A DNA stretch of 64,000 bases, taken from positions 45,800,770 through 45,864,769 of the forward strand of contig NC_052622.1 in NCBI RefSeq assembly GCF_016545825.1. Reading direction: 5' to 3'. A program made the position numbers and the translations under genes. Origin of the DNA: Eucalyptus grandis (taxonomy: Eukaryota > Streptophyta > Magnoliopsida > Myrtales > Myrtaceae). Shown here piece by piece: positions 1 through 10,826 of this stretch. Below the pieces are notes generated by a model. The model did no database searches and was not told where the DNA came from. It worked only from the letters and a program-made list of their open reading frames with translations. Numbering within the stretch: position 1 is the first letter of the stretch; every line of letters starts with the position of its first letter.

Positions 1-1840
1 TTTTTTGTCGAAAAACCCCAATGGTTTAAAAAAAAAAAATCATTAGTCAACTTGGGTCATATTTTAGAACCATAAAAATTTGTCACATCATTTAACAAAT
101 TAATTCTATGAACTTATCTTAGTATCTTTAGTATTTCTTTAAAAGAGAAAATATTTTATAATTATAGTGCACCACTGATATACATAAACAAGTCAATCAT
201 TGATTTTAGCAATTGTATTTTTATATTCATTTGTCGATGACGCGTAGTACCACTAACATAGAAGATATTTCTCGATAAATAAGCATGTGAGATATTTTTC
301 TCTAGAAAGGAAAAAAAAAGGGAAATAAAAGAGAAAATGCCAGTGGGAGATTGATGGGTATGTGGTGACAGTAGGTTCTTCTGATGCAGCTCTAGAAATA
401 ATGATAGAGTAGGGTAATAGGAGGCTTGTATTCGTTAAGGTGGACCATGCTCAACTTTGGCTGCTACGTTCTGTCATATTCATCTCATCTAATAATCGCA
501 TGGACCCTCGTTTTCATGATGCACTTTAAATATCAAAATGCAAAGAATTGATCTGACGAGCTTATCGTACCTTTTAGGTAAATGACTCGAAGTTTACATT
601 GCGAGTTTCACCGAATGATACAACAAGCGTTAATCATGCAATGATTGAGAACTTGCTACGTACAAATGACCAGGTCAACGCATAGGGGGAGTCACTGTTC
701 ATATACAGTGACGAAGGGATGATCTGGGTGCGAAGTAGGGTTTTTGTTAATCCAAGCTGTCCACGTGCCAAAGACTTTCGTGTCCAAAAAGCACAACTTT
801 TTCTACGTGAAAGCTACGTAGATCCTATTTGCCATGTCTTTGACATTAACAAAAACTCGAACTTCCTAACCATGTTGACATATTTGGTTGGGTTTGGTGT
901 GGCTTTCCTTTACTTGCTTTTCGATAAAGAGTTAATGCCAAGATAGTCTTTTGTCGCTATTGTTTATCTTATCGTATTGCTAGTCCATTAATTTTGTTTA
1001 ACATTTCTTTCCTTTTAGGTTTAACGGTTAGATGATGCCTAGACCGGCTTTCGCGGACCTCAGCTTGTCCACATACTCTCGACAAGGTTTTCAACCAAGA
1101 TCACGAAGAAAGGTGTAAGGAAAGGTTGTAAAATGTCCAAACACGCATGACGACGTCCAGCCTACAATGGTTGCGTAATTCTCGCTTTCTTCTTTGCATT
1201 GACATAGGATACAATGAAATTCCTATGCAAATATCATCTACTTGTCCAATTTGTTCAACTTGCTGTGGGCTTGTCCGTGTCGTGCTATTGCAGGATGACC
1301 TGGACAAACTCCAAGCTAAAGAAAATGAATGATCAGAGCAGCCGACAGAACACAGCCTAGGATGCAAGAAGAGCACTCAAGAATCGACCAAAGTCAGCTC
1401 ATAGGTTCGCTTCATTAATGGCACCTGCACTGACCACAGCCTAATTTTCAATATGAGCAGTTATGTGTAGCTTTCCTTCTTCACTTCCTTATCATCCAGT
1501 TCACACACGGATTGCCATCTCGTGCCCCTCTGATTCCAGTTCATTGAATTGGATTGTAAATCTAATTTGGATCGACTTTGCTAATCACCTTCTTACGGTA
1601 CATGTCGAACGAATCGTGGCAGATTGTCTTTTGTTATCTTGCTGTTTAGGACATTTACCGATAATCCAAGACAAACCAGTGAACAAACGTATAGTATGGA
1701 TTAAGAACAAACTGTATCAATTTACATCTGTTTAGTGTCCTCGTAATAGAATTGCTGGGTAGACAAGATAGGAAATCATAATCGACAAAAGTGGCATGTG
1801 AACGGAGCAACCAAGACTGAGCGCTTTCAGATCCATCACT
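1..1840. other. Intergenic region, no recognised gene
   Basis: AT-rich sequence downstream of the IST1-like gene. The only reading frame with protein-like composition is the short one listed separately at 719-946. A second short stretch around 1147-1332 (+) ends in a charged, helix-like sequence (QDDLDKLQAKENE), but no family is recognised. The two might be decayed exons of one old gene; nothing joins them convincingly. Confidence 0.4.
719..946 (+). other. Small open reading frame of unknown function
   Basis: A 75-codon frame with a basic N-terminal half and a hydrophobic stretch near residues 48-66 (LTMLTYLVGFGVAFLYLLF) that could be one membrane segment. The same frame runs upstream through protein-like sequence (from about 580, after an acceptor-like CTTTTAG) but is interrupted by a stop just before the small frame. 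I do not recognise a family. It could be a remnant exon of a degraded gene or chance coding. No promoter or clear splice partner is visible. Confidence 0.2.
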
Positions 1841-4800
1841 TCACTTCCGGTACTTGAGCGCTTTGAAGCGGGCTGCAAGGTCATCATAATCCGGTGGCAA
1901 TTTCGGATGAACATGAGGGACAGCGTCTCGTGTATCAGATGACGGTGCCAGAGGCGGAGGCCGAGCTGGTGGTGGGCAGGCTTCGCTGGAGGGATCTTCC
2001 ACCTCTTCATTTTCCTCATAGTCTGATTCGTCGAACTTTATGTCTGAACGTGTGGAGGGAGCATTGTAGCTGTGCCTACGATACGTCTTTCCATCGCCAA
2101 GGTGGGTAGAGAGCAAGTCATCGTCTCCTGAAAAACGAAACTTTTCGACACTTACTCCATCTTTAAACTTTGACTCTGGATGAGCTAAACTGACACTGTT
2201 GTAGCTGTGCCTTCTATGAGCTTCTCCGGTCTCCACATATGGGGAATAACTTCTCTCCTCATTGTTCGCATAATTTCCATAATTTGGATGTCCGAATCTT
2301 GCCTGCTGATTGTGAGAAAAGCTCGAAAAATCATTTTGCACAAATGAAGTAGGGGATCGGTGAATGTGAGCCGCTTGATTTGGTTCTTTGTTTGCTAGAT
2401 AGGCAGCAGCTTGCGCAGCAGCAACTGCTTTCCGGGCAGATTCTGCAGCGGCTTCGGCAGCTGATGTGGAGTCCTCATACTGCGAAGTTTCCCTGTTGCC
2501 GCCTTTTGGTCTAAGGGGAAAGCAACAAAAGAGCAATTGTAAGAACGATTCATGCTTATGAAAATGATTGAGGAGAAACAAAGTGGGATCCCTTTACCTT
2601 GCACTATGCTCATTTGGATTGACGGACTGAACCCCCACAGGCTTCACTGGGAAGCTGGCTGCACTAACAAACTTTTGTGGTCCTTCCTGATTAAGAACAG
2701 AAGGAAGTGGGGAACATAAACAGGTTTTCGACTGAACAGTAAAGTATGAATTTGAGAGAGACAGGTAGAGAGAGCCCACTATTTTCTCCTCAGGAGGCTT
2801 TAGAAGCTCCTGTTCAGACTCTGTAGTATCCCATTCAACCTGGTGCTCCTTTGCTATTTCCTTCAATACTTTCATTTTTGTTTCACCAGATGGGGTTCTA
2901 ACGGAGAGCTTGTCAATTAGCTAAAAAGAATTCATTCAAGTTAGTATTTTGGACAAGATTACACATATTATGCGCTGCCAATCAACTAAATATCAATGCA
3001 TTGACTGGAAATAATTAACTTCTTTAACTTTAAAACAACAACATATAGACAAGGAACCACAAGTAAAGATTCAGTCCATTCGAAGTTTTACCATCCGGTT
3101 AACACCACAGTTTGGTCGCAACTCAATCGCGGCAGCCACGAAATCTTTGCCATACTTCTTCTCAAAAAGTTTCCTAATTGCAGCCAATTCTGGAATTTCT
3201 GAGCACCTCGGTGCTGCAAATATTAAACTTGAAATACCTTCCTTGAGATCTGCTGGGCATTCCCTGCACATATGATCCCCATCAGGACACAGTAATTGAG
3301 GAGCAGAAGTAAATATGCAAACTTGCTTAGTTTTCTGAAGATCAGGCATTTCTTTCACCTTTGCTTTGAAATGATTTGAAGTCTGGCAACAATTAACTCG
3401 CAGAAGAGCTCAATGAACTCATTTGCAGCCAAAATATTTTGTTCTCTTAGCACATGCTCAACCTGCAAAGCAAACACATGCAAATTGATTACACACTTAT
3501 TTACAGTGAAAAATGATGCAACCTACAACCAGATTGTCTCTTCAGCAATTTCCACCATTTAGAGACTTAATCATGTACAATAATGCAAGATACATCCACA
3601 TAACCAACAACTAGAGACAGTTCCCACCCCTCCTTGACATACACTGCACTGTTTCAACAACTATGACTATGAAATGGTCCAAAAGCTGTGGTATCTCAAA
3701 AGATTATCCCAGAACTCCCACATCTTGTTTCATGCAGAAAGTGATAGCAAATATTATCTTTCTCAATGTCCTCTATACTCACCTCAATCACTCATTGCAT
3801 AAAAGAAGTGATAATTGGGACTTTTACCATAACATGCTTTTATAAGAGTACAAGACACACAAATAATGTTAATGCCATTCACGTAAGGAGACAACTAAAA
3901 GAACTTTTCCAACCTAAGACGCACACCCCAGACCCTACAAGTTGAGCTATGCCTAAAATTCTTTTCTGCTTCCCATTTTGTTCATTTTAATTCAGACACA
4001 TTGAACTTGAGCTCAGGTAGCTCACTAGGGATTGCCTCGAGAGCCAACCTGCCATCCCTTAGCCAGGGAATCCAGGAGCCAAATGATTTTTCCAAGTTTA
4101 TCATAGTCACGTCATTACATCACCGATTCAGTAATGTCTAGACACATTAAGTTTAGACACATTACATCGCCGATTCAGCAATGTCTAGACACATTAAGTA
4201 TCTGCTAAGCGATGCAAGATGAAAAGTTGCACAAGCAGCTAACCAGACCCAGAGGTGCAATCACTACCAAGATACAGACTTTAGTTTCAGAAGCTAACGA
4301 TACACACGATACACAGATAACCAATATGACCATTTCAAGTTCAGCATTCTCAAAGCATTCTAATTATAAATTAGACGTACACAAAACACTGGAAATTCGA
4401 GAGCAACCCTTTTCCCCAAGACCAAATTTCTCAACACAAACACGAATTCCGTCCAATACAAAAAGCAACAACACCAACCGCCAATGCAATAACCAAAAGC
4501 AAAGCGCTGTAGGAGAACCGGATGTACCCGGACACGAGCAGTGGCGTCCTGACCAGACTGGAGGAGCAACGCGATGTCCCGCCTCATCTGCCTCACCACC
4601 GCCTGCCTCTTGTTCCGCAGCAGCTTTATCCTCGCCACCGTCATCTTCGCCGCCGTCTTGCTGCTCATTCCCACAAACAAGCAACCAAGAAAAAACTCTC
4701 CATGAATATAACCCACAGAAAACCCCTCACCTCTCATTCGCTACTACCCAGAACACGGAAAAAGAAAACGCCCCCAGGTAAACCATTTCTGGGTTAACTA

Positions 4801-5019
4801 AAAGTCGACATTTTGAGGCCGAAATCGGGAACCGATCCCCTCTTCCGCATTCGCTCCGCCGCAAGCGACGGCGCGGCCATTTCCTAGCGAGAAGCAGAAA
4901 GGGAGTGGGGTTTGAGGGAAGGTTTACCATTTGGAGGATTTGAAGCCTCCTCCGAAGAGGGAGATGGTGAGCTTCATGAGCTTCTTCGCCTGCGAACCGG
5001 CCTCGCTCGCCACCGCCAT
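1841..5019 (-). CDS. IST1-like protein (ESCRT-III regulator, Vps4-activity regulator family)
   Basis: Six exons on the minus strand: 4928-5019, 4528-4660, 3359-3462, 3092-3263, 2598-2920 and 1841-2510, all with GT-AG borders and compatible phases, giving about 497 aa. The N-terminal 190 or so residues form the IST1 helical domain: FKSSKCKTAAKMTVARIKLL, then VRQMRRDIALLLQSGQDATA, VEHVLREQNILAANEFIELF, ECPADLKEGISSLIFAAPRC, YGKDFVAAAIELRPNCGVNR and LSVRTPSGETKMKVLKEIA. The C-terminal half is low-complexity (Ala-rich helix, Ser/Tyr/His linker, Pro-rich stretch) and ends PDYDDLAARFKALKYRK, where IST1 proteins carry MIT-interacting motifs. In yeast and animals IST1 binds ESCRT-III and regulates the Vps4 ATPase at multivesicular bodies; plant ISTL proteins act in the same pathway. 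The start at 5019 is the first ATG after an in-frame stop at 5044-5046. Exon 5 may hide a 93-nt in-frame intron (2687-2779), which would give 466 aa. Confidence 0.9.
4113..4199. repeat. Imperfect tandem duplication inside IST1 intron 2
   Basis: Two adjacent copies of a unit of about 45 bp sharing CGATTCAG, AATGTCTAGACACATTAAG. It lies in the 1,065-bp intron between exons 2 and 3 and should not affect the protein. Confidence 0.7.
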
Positions 5020-5660
5020 TGCTCCTCCTCCTCCTCCTCGCTCTTAACGCAGAAGAGAGAGAGAGAGAGAGATGAAAAGGCAAGCAGGCACGGCGAGCTG
5101 TGAAGCACTTCTTGCTCTGCTGTGGGGAGGACTACGGGAGTGCAGTGCGCAGCGTAACGGTCGGCTCGATCGGCCCCCGGGGTCGGTCGATCGGACGGTG
5201 GAGGGGCCCCGCGCCGGCCCGGTCGGTCGAGGATCGACGGTGGTGATCGAGGGGGCGTTGCGCTGGCGGAGGCGGTGGCGCCGCACTCTTTGGGATTCGG
5301 GAAAGTAGCCGTTGGGGGGAGCACGAGAGCGTGCTCTTGTTATGGCATCCTAGGACGGGCTGTGAGGGAGCCGTTGCAAACCTCCATTCCTCGTGGGACA
5401 CGTGGCAGATGCAGGCCGAGAATTCTCGCTGGGGCCCGGCCCCACATGGATCCGAACCGCGGCGACCACCGTTGGATGCGGATCTCGCGTGATTAATGGC
5501 CGTGATTGTACTTGCTCCTCCGGACAAGTATTTATCTTTGCCTCTCCAGATCCTCCTCTTCCGTAATTGAAAGAGAAAAAGAGAGATGATTGGATTCCTA
5601 GAGAAAAGATGAGAAAGAGGGTGAAAGCCTGAGACCAATGGAGAGATTAGAGTCGGCATA
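5020..5660. promoter_or_regulatory. Presumed 5' UTR and promoter of the IST1-like gene
   Basis: GC-rich stretch directly upstream of the IST1 start. It carries a (GA)n tract at about 5053-5071 on the plus strand (CT-rich in the gene's orientation), typical of plant 5' UTRs, and a strongly GC-rich segment at 5160-5290 made of CGGTCGATCGG-like palindromic units. No TATA box is obvious, which suits a housekeeping-type promoter. The assignment rests on position and composition. Confidence 0.4.
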
Positions 5661-5694
5661 GGAATGATGCTGAGTGAGAAAAGAATAGGTTAGT

Positions 5695-5790
5695 ACAGTT
5701 AAAATTATCATATAGCTAAAATTAATCTTCATATCACAACATTAAAAATATCATATAGCTAAAGTTAATCTTCATATCATAAAGAATCTC
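5695..5790. repeat. Short tandem duplication
   Basis: The phrase ATATCATATAGCTAAA(A/G)TTAATCTTCATATCA occurs twice in a row with a spacing of about 55 bp. No coding content. Confidence 0.65.
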
Positions 5791-5889
5791 AACTCAATAT
5801 TCCTAATTCCAATCTATCACGAGGGAGCATTTTGCTCAATATCCCTTCAAATATTTGTGTGATAATAATTTTCCTTGTTTGATCTAACA

Positions 5890-6220
5890 CTCTCCACATT
5901 AGATCGATCTTGTAGTCGTCTATTATTTTCCACATTAGATCTATCTTTCTCAATGCTAGATCCATTTTGAAGTCATTTGTCACGTCGGTTGGCATGTATA
6001 TATATAATTAACGAGATATTGAAAGGAGTACTAATGAAAGGTAAGTTTGGGTACCACACTCCACGTCAGATCCATCTTGTAGGTGTATGTTATTTTTCAC
6101 ATTGAATCTATTGTTCTTAACACTAAATCTGTTTTGAAGTCATTTATCACGTCTGTTGGCACATATATAACTAACGAGATATTGGACGGAGTACTAACGA
6201 AAGATAAGCTTGGGTCAGAT
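5890..6220. repeat. Tandem repeat, two units of about 165 bp
   Basis: Unit 1 (about 5890-6053) and unit 2 (about 6056-6220) align along their length. Shared phrases include TTTTGAAGTCATTT, TCACGTC, GTTGGCA, AACGAGATATTG and GGAGTACTAA. Part of unit 2 reappears at 6500-6581 inside the neighbouring transposon core. Confidence 0.75.
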
Positions 6221-6255
6221 ACCCAAAACTAAATGCCATTCCATAAAGAAACTAA

Positions 6256-7133
6256 GGCCCCGTTTGTTTGCACTTCTTTTTTGTTTTTAAACAGTTTTTC
6301 TGTTTTTTTGTTCTGGGGAACAAAAAAGAACAGTAAAACGCGTTTGGGTGCGTTTTCCTTTTGGTTCTTTTGAGAACAAAAAAAGAAAAAGTAAACAAGA
6401 AACACAAAACTTGTTTGGAACACAAATACTTTTTTTTTTTTTTTCTTTTATAACTAAGGCCGACGCTCGCCGTAGGCCGGGGCGAGGGTCGGCCTCGCCA
6501 GATATTGGACGGCCGTACTAACGAAAGATAAGCTTGGGTCGAGCTCGCCCGATGGCGAGGCCAAAACTAAATGCCATTCCATCCGGCGAGGCCGAGCTCG
6601 CGGCGGTCGGCGAGCCTCGGCCTCGGGCGGTGGCCCGGCGAGGCCGCGGCTCGCCGGCGGCCGGGCGAGCTCGGCCTCGCCGGACAAGGCGAGGCCGACC
6701 TCGCGCCGGCACAGGCGAGGCTCGATCTCGCCCGGATCCGGCCTCGAGCTCGCCCGGAGCCGGCGAGGCCGAGCTCGCCCGGCGGCCGGCGAGCCTCGGC
6801 CTCGCCGGGCGGTGGCCGGCGAGGCCGCGCCCGCCGCCGGGCGAGCTCGGCCCTCGCCTTGGCGGTCGCCGGCCAAGGCCTTGGCGGCGACCGCCAAAAG
6901 AAGAAAAAAAAAAAAAAGAAAAAGAAAAAAGAAAAAAAAAAAAAAAAAGAAAAAAATAGAAAAAATAAAAGAAATAAAAAAATTATCCAAATTTACCAAA
7001 CATGTTTTTTTTATTTTTTATTCCCCCGGAACAAGTTTACCAAACGCGTATTTTGTTCAAAAATTGTTCCGGAACAGAAATACTTTTTCTATTTCGTTCC
7101 CGGAACAATTTTTAAAACGTAAAACAACCAAAC
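6256..7133. mobile_element. Non-autonomous TIR element with GC-rich core
   Basis: Begins GGCCCCGTTTG and ends ACCAAAC, with TAA on both sides (6253-6255 and 7134-7136), as expected of PIF/Harbinger-like insertions. Its arms are AT-rich and rich in GTTCC/GGAACA words. They flank a core (6465-6900) that is extremely GC-rich, built from GGCGAG, CTCGCC and GCCGGCG words and bounded by long T and A runs. Long open frames through the core are low-complexity and not genes. The right end lacks a good match to the first six bases of the left end, so the TIR is degraded. Confidence 0.6.
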
Positions 7134-7264
7134 TAACTTGCGATTTTTTCCCAGAACTAACCCAAAAAGAATGAGATGAGGCGAGAGAATTGAGGATTTA
7201 GGATTTTCAATTTATGTTTAACTTTTCGAATTTGAATTTTATCTTAGAATAAATTTCCACACAA

Positions 7265-8286
7265 GTGCATTTGGTTCAACCTCCAAAACCCCTTGGGGAA
7301 ATGTTAGACTGTTTGGCAATTATTTTGAAGAAGCTTTCACTTGAAAGTTAGTATTTGGAAGATTGAAAGCCTACTAGCATTGGACTTTCACTATTTAGCC
7401 AAATGTTGAACTCATTTTTTTCTTTTCAAAACTACCCTTACCAATTCTTCAAAATTCTGATTTTATTTCTCATTATTATTATTTATTTAAAAAGGACTAA
7501 ACCCTTTGTTGGTCCTACGAAGGGCTACCGTTGCATTTGGTTCGACTTTGGAAATTGGCTTTGAGGAAAAGCAAATGTCTTTGACCTAAAGGGCTTTAAG
7601 AAAATGTAAATTGCACATGGTAAAAAATTCTTTCCAAAGCTATTTTGGCATCAAGAGTATTTGGCAAATATTTTTTTTTATAAAGGGCTTTTGGGTTTAA
7701 TTTTTCTTTTTTATTAAAAATTATCAAACTCTTTGTCAAATGTGATGGTAGTTTTGGAATAATAAGGTTTAAAACTTAAAATTAAAGAATTTGTGGGGGT
7801 AGTTTTGAAAAAAACTAACTAATTTAAGCTCAAAGCTAGTCCTTATTAGCATTGGGTTTTTAGCTTTCCCAATGCCAACATTTGACCAAAAGCCCATTGA
7901 AAAAGTTTGTCAAACACCCAACATTTTCTCATGGGCTTTGGAGGCTGAAAGCCTCTTGGAAAGTTGAACCAAATGCACCTCGAGCAACCTCCGACAAGGG
8001 TCACATGAGCCACTCGAGGTTGTGTGACCTCTAACGGCCCTTGCTAAGGTCAAAGGGTTTGGTCTTTTATATATATATAATTTTCAATTTTAAACAAGTA
8101 AAAATAAAAAAATAAAAATTAATTATCCAAATGGCTTTCAAATATGTTTTCTATCAAATGACATTTTTCTTAAAATTATTTCTCAAAGCGTAGTTTACTA
8201 AACAGCCTTTGCATTTACCTAAAACCCTTTATGCTAAATTATTTTGTATTTCTATAATGGGCTTTCAAAATGTTGAACAAATGCAC
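7265..8286. mobile_element. TIR element (outer), carrying a nested insertion
   Basis: Left end GTGCATTTGGTTCAAC and right end GTTGAACAAATGCAC are inverted repeats with one gap. Inside, AT-rich arms surround a weak core about CAACCTC/GAGGTT words. A second element of the same family (7532-7977) is inserted in it: the core reads on from just before the inner element (AAGGGCTACCG) to just after it (CGAGCAACCTCCGAC). No transposase. Confidence 0.6.
7532..7977. mobile_element. TIR element (inner, nested)
   Basis: Left end TGCATTTGGTTCGACTT and right end AAGTTGAACCAAATGCA are near-perfect inverted repeats, related to the ends of the outer element. About 446 bp, AT-rich, no coding capacity. Its position inside the outer copy shows it arrived later. 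Confidence 0.6.
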
Positions 8287-9217
8287 AAATCACATGTCAA
8301 GCCAACATAAAATCACAAACCCACCAAGTGACTTTCCAATTCATTGAGATTCAAAAAGTTCTCTCTCTCTCTCTTCTATCCATCATCTTCTTCAACTTTC
8401 AGTTATAGGGAAGGTTTAAGCTAATCTCACCTTCCCCTCCCTATTTTGTTGATTTTGTTTGTATTTTATTGTTCTTTTCTTTCCTTATCTTCTCTTTTGA
8501 ATTAGAGTCAGGAACTCTCTTCTTCCAGTCTAATTCTCGATTTGAAAGTTTAAACTCTCCTCGTCTACTTCTAATATTGAGTGATATCCTCTCCCGATCT
8601 AGATTTGACAATTTAATAAATATGTTTTTGGAGATTTGATATTCCTCTATTCTGTTCATGGACAAATTATTTGCCTTTAGATTTAATGATAATCACAAAA
8701 GCTTTGGCGTATTCAATGAAAATTTGCTCCTCCACATGTATGATATATGTTTGTTCAACCTATTTTGATTGTTTCCTAATGGCAATGGTGTAAAGGAAGT
8801 TAAACATAGGTGCGCACTACCAACTGACAACATTGTAATTATTAAAGAATGAATTTTCGACATATACTCATCATTGACAAAGACATGAGATCTAGTGACT
8901 AACCGCTAATAATTTTGCTTGATAGATCCGGTCTTATGGAACAATTGTGTAGTTGACTTTATTGGTGCGCGGTTGATCTTTCTTGTTTTCTAGATTTGGC
9001 TTTACTTTTTCAATATTCTTGTTCTATTTTTTTTTTTTTTGGTAAAGTCAATATTCTTATTCTATTTCGTTATGTTTTGTCATGAAAACTCCCTACTTCT
9101 TATGTATCCTTTTGAACAATGAATACAATTTTCTTTCAACAAAAAATAAAAATAAAAATTACAATAGTTGGTAGCATGAGGGATAAAACAAGCATTAGAA
9201 TTATTATGAATTAATAT
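8287..9217. other. Intergenic region, no recognised gene
   Basis: AT-rich with a (CT)n tract at about 8352-8373 and a poly-T run near 9027-9042. No conserved reading frame is seen on either strand. Confidence 0.4.
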
Positions 9218-10378
9218 GGGAAAAGTACCAAAAAAGTCTTAAACAAATTGCACTTGTGTCAATTCAATCATAAATCTCTCAATTGTACCAATTGAATTCT
9301 AAACCTTTTGAGATTTGCTAATATGGCTGCGTTTGATTCAGCATTTCCAAGGGGCTTTTAGTCTTGAAAGCCCCTTGGGGAAATGCTGGACCATTTGGTT
9401 CAATTTTTTTGCTAGCTTTCAGCTTTCAACTTACCTTCAAAATGTTGAAAGCTCAAAGCTAGTAGGGACTAGCTTTAGGCTTTCAGTATTCCGCTGAAGG
9501 CTGAAATTATTTTTTCTCTTCCAAAACTACTCTCACTAATTTTTAATATTTTCAATTTTGCCCCCGTTTTTTTTTTTAATTGAAAAAGAGGTAGCCCTTC
9601 GTCGGTCCGGCGAAGGGCTACGGCCGCCGCCGAGCCAGATTTGGCACCAACGGCCGTCAGCTGAGGTCGCCCGAGGTCGGGCAACCTTCGGCGAGGGTTG
9701 CGCGACCTAGCCGAGGGGCCGTTGGAGGTTGCCCGACCTCGGGCGACCCTCGGCAAGGGTCACTCAACCTGGGGCCGCGCGACCCAAGCGACCGCCGCCT
9801 AGGTCTCATGGCTGCGAGGCGGCCCTCGCTTGGGTCTCGCGGCCCCAAGGTCGAGCGACCCTTGCCGAGGGTCGCCCGAGGTTGGGCAACCTCCGGTGGC
9901 CCTCGGCTGGGCTGCGCGACCCTCGCCGGAGGTCGCCCGACCTCGGGCGACCTCAGTCGACGGCCACCGGTGCCAAATCTAGCTCGTCGGCGGCCATAGC
10001 CGTTTGTTGGTCCAGTGAATAGTTTAGTTCAATTTAAAAAAGAAAAGAGAAAAAAGAAATATATATGCCCATTGCGAAAATTTTCTTTACCAAATGTACG
10101 TTCAACTCAAAGTCCATTTGCAAAAAAAATTTACCAAACGCAATTGCATTTTCCCATATAATTTGGCCTTTCAGTATTTGCATTGGACTCAAAGCCCATT
10201 GCAAATGTTGAACCAAACGTAACCATAATATATCCATCCAGTTTTAGCTAGAAATCGCTAATATACTGGCCATCTTACATTACACGACCACCGCCAATAC
10301 AAACATAAATTATAATTCTTTTAATATTTCTTTTTTGAAATTTCATTATTTTCTTATTATTTATTATTTATTTATTTA

Positions 10379-10410
<32 letters not shown>

Positions 10411-10821
10411 TTTACAACTATGGGCTAACGAGGGCATCACAACCCTTGTTAGCCAACAAGCGAAGGTCGTTGCCCTCTCTTGGATCTAGATGAGAGCCTA
10501 ACACCTTTGCTTGTGGCCAATGAGGGTTGAAGGTTGTGGCCAGCAACCTCTTTAGCTCATTGTTAGGGAGAAAAAAGAAAGGAAAGAAAAGAAAAGAAAG
10601 TAATAAAAATTCAAATTTTTTTAAAGATTATTTACATCATTGCTGACCGTACTATGTAGAATTGATAGCATTAATGTTAGTGATTTTAGGAAAAAAAATT
10701 AGTTGGATGGAATGCCTTGGCAAATTGTCAAAAGGTTTAGGACTCAATTAGAACAATTAAAAGATTTGTGACCGAATTGCACAAATGCAAGAAGTTGAGG
10801 ACTTTTTTTTATACTTTTCCC
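9218..10821. mobile_element. TIR element (outer) interrupted by a second element
   Basis: Ends are inverted repeats: GGGAAAAGTACCAAAAAAGT on the left; the right end, read in reverse, is GGGAAAAGTATAAAAAAAAG. AATAT lies directly outside both ends (9213-9217 and 10822-10826), a likely target-site duplication. Subterminal phrases on the left are CAATTGCAC-like and TCAATTCAATCATAAA, mirrored on the right. The core near 10420-10570 resembles that of the partial copy at 58440-58650. Without the nested element the copy is about 700 bp. Confidence 0.6.
9325..10224. mobile_element. TIR element (inner, nested) with GC-rich core
   Basis: Left end GGCTGCGTTTGATTCAGCATT and right end (reversed) GGTTACGTTTGGTTCAACATT form inverted repeats, with TAATAT next to each end. 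The core (about 9590-10010) is GC-rich and quasi-palindromic, built from GGTCGCCCGA, CCTCGGGCGACC and CTCGGC words. Frames through it are repetitive and not genes. It splits the outer element at 9218-10821. Confidence 0.6.
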
Positions 10822-10826
10822 AATAT

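Noticed and set aside
4212..4797. Plus-strand frames opposite the first exons of the IST1-like gene
   Set aside because: They are antisense shadows of exon 2 and intron 2; the minus strand carries the conserved protein.
6454..7174. Overlapping long reading frames of 120-183 codons on both strands
   Set aside because: They run through GC-rich GGCGAG/CTCGCC arrays and A/T homopolymers of a transposon core; all frames are open because of composition, with no family features.
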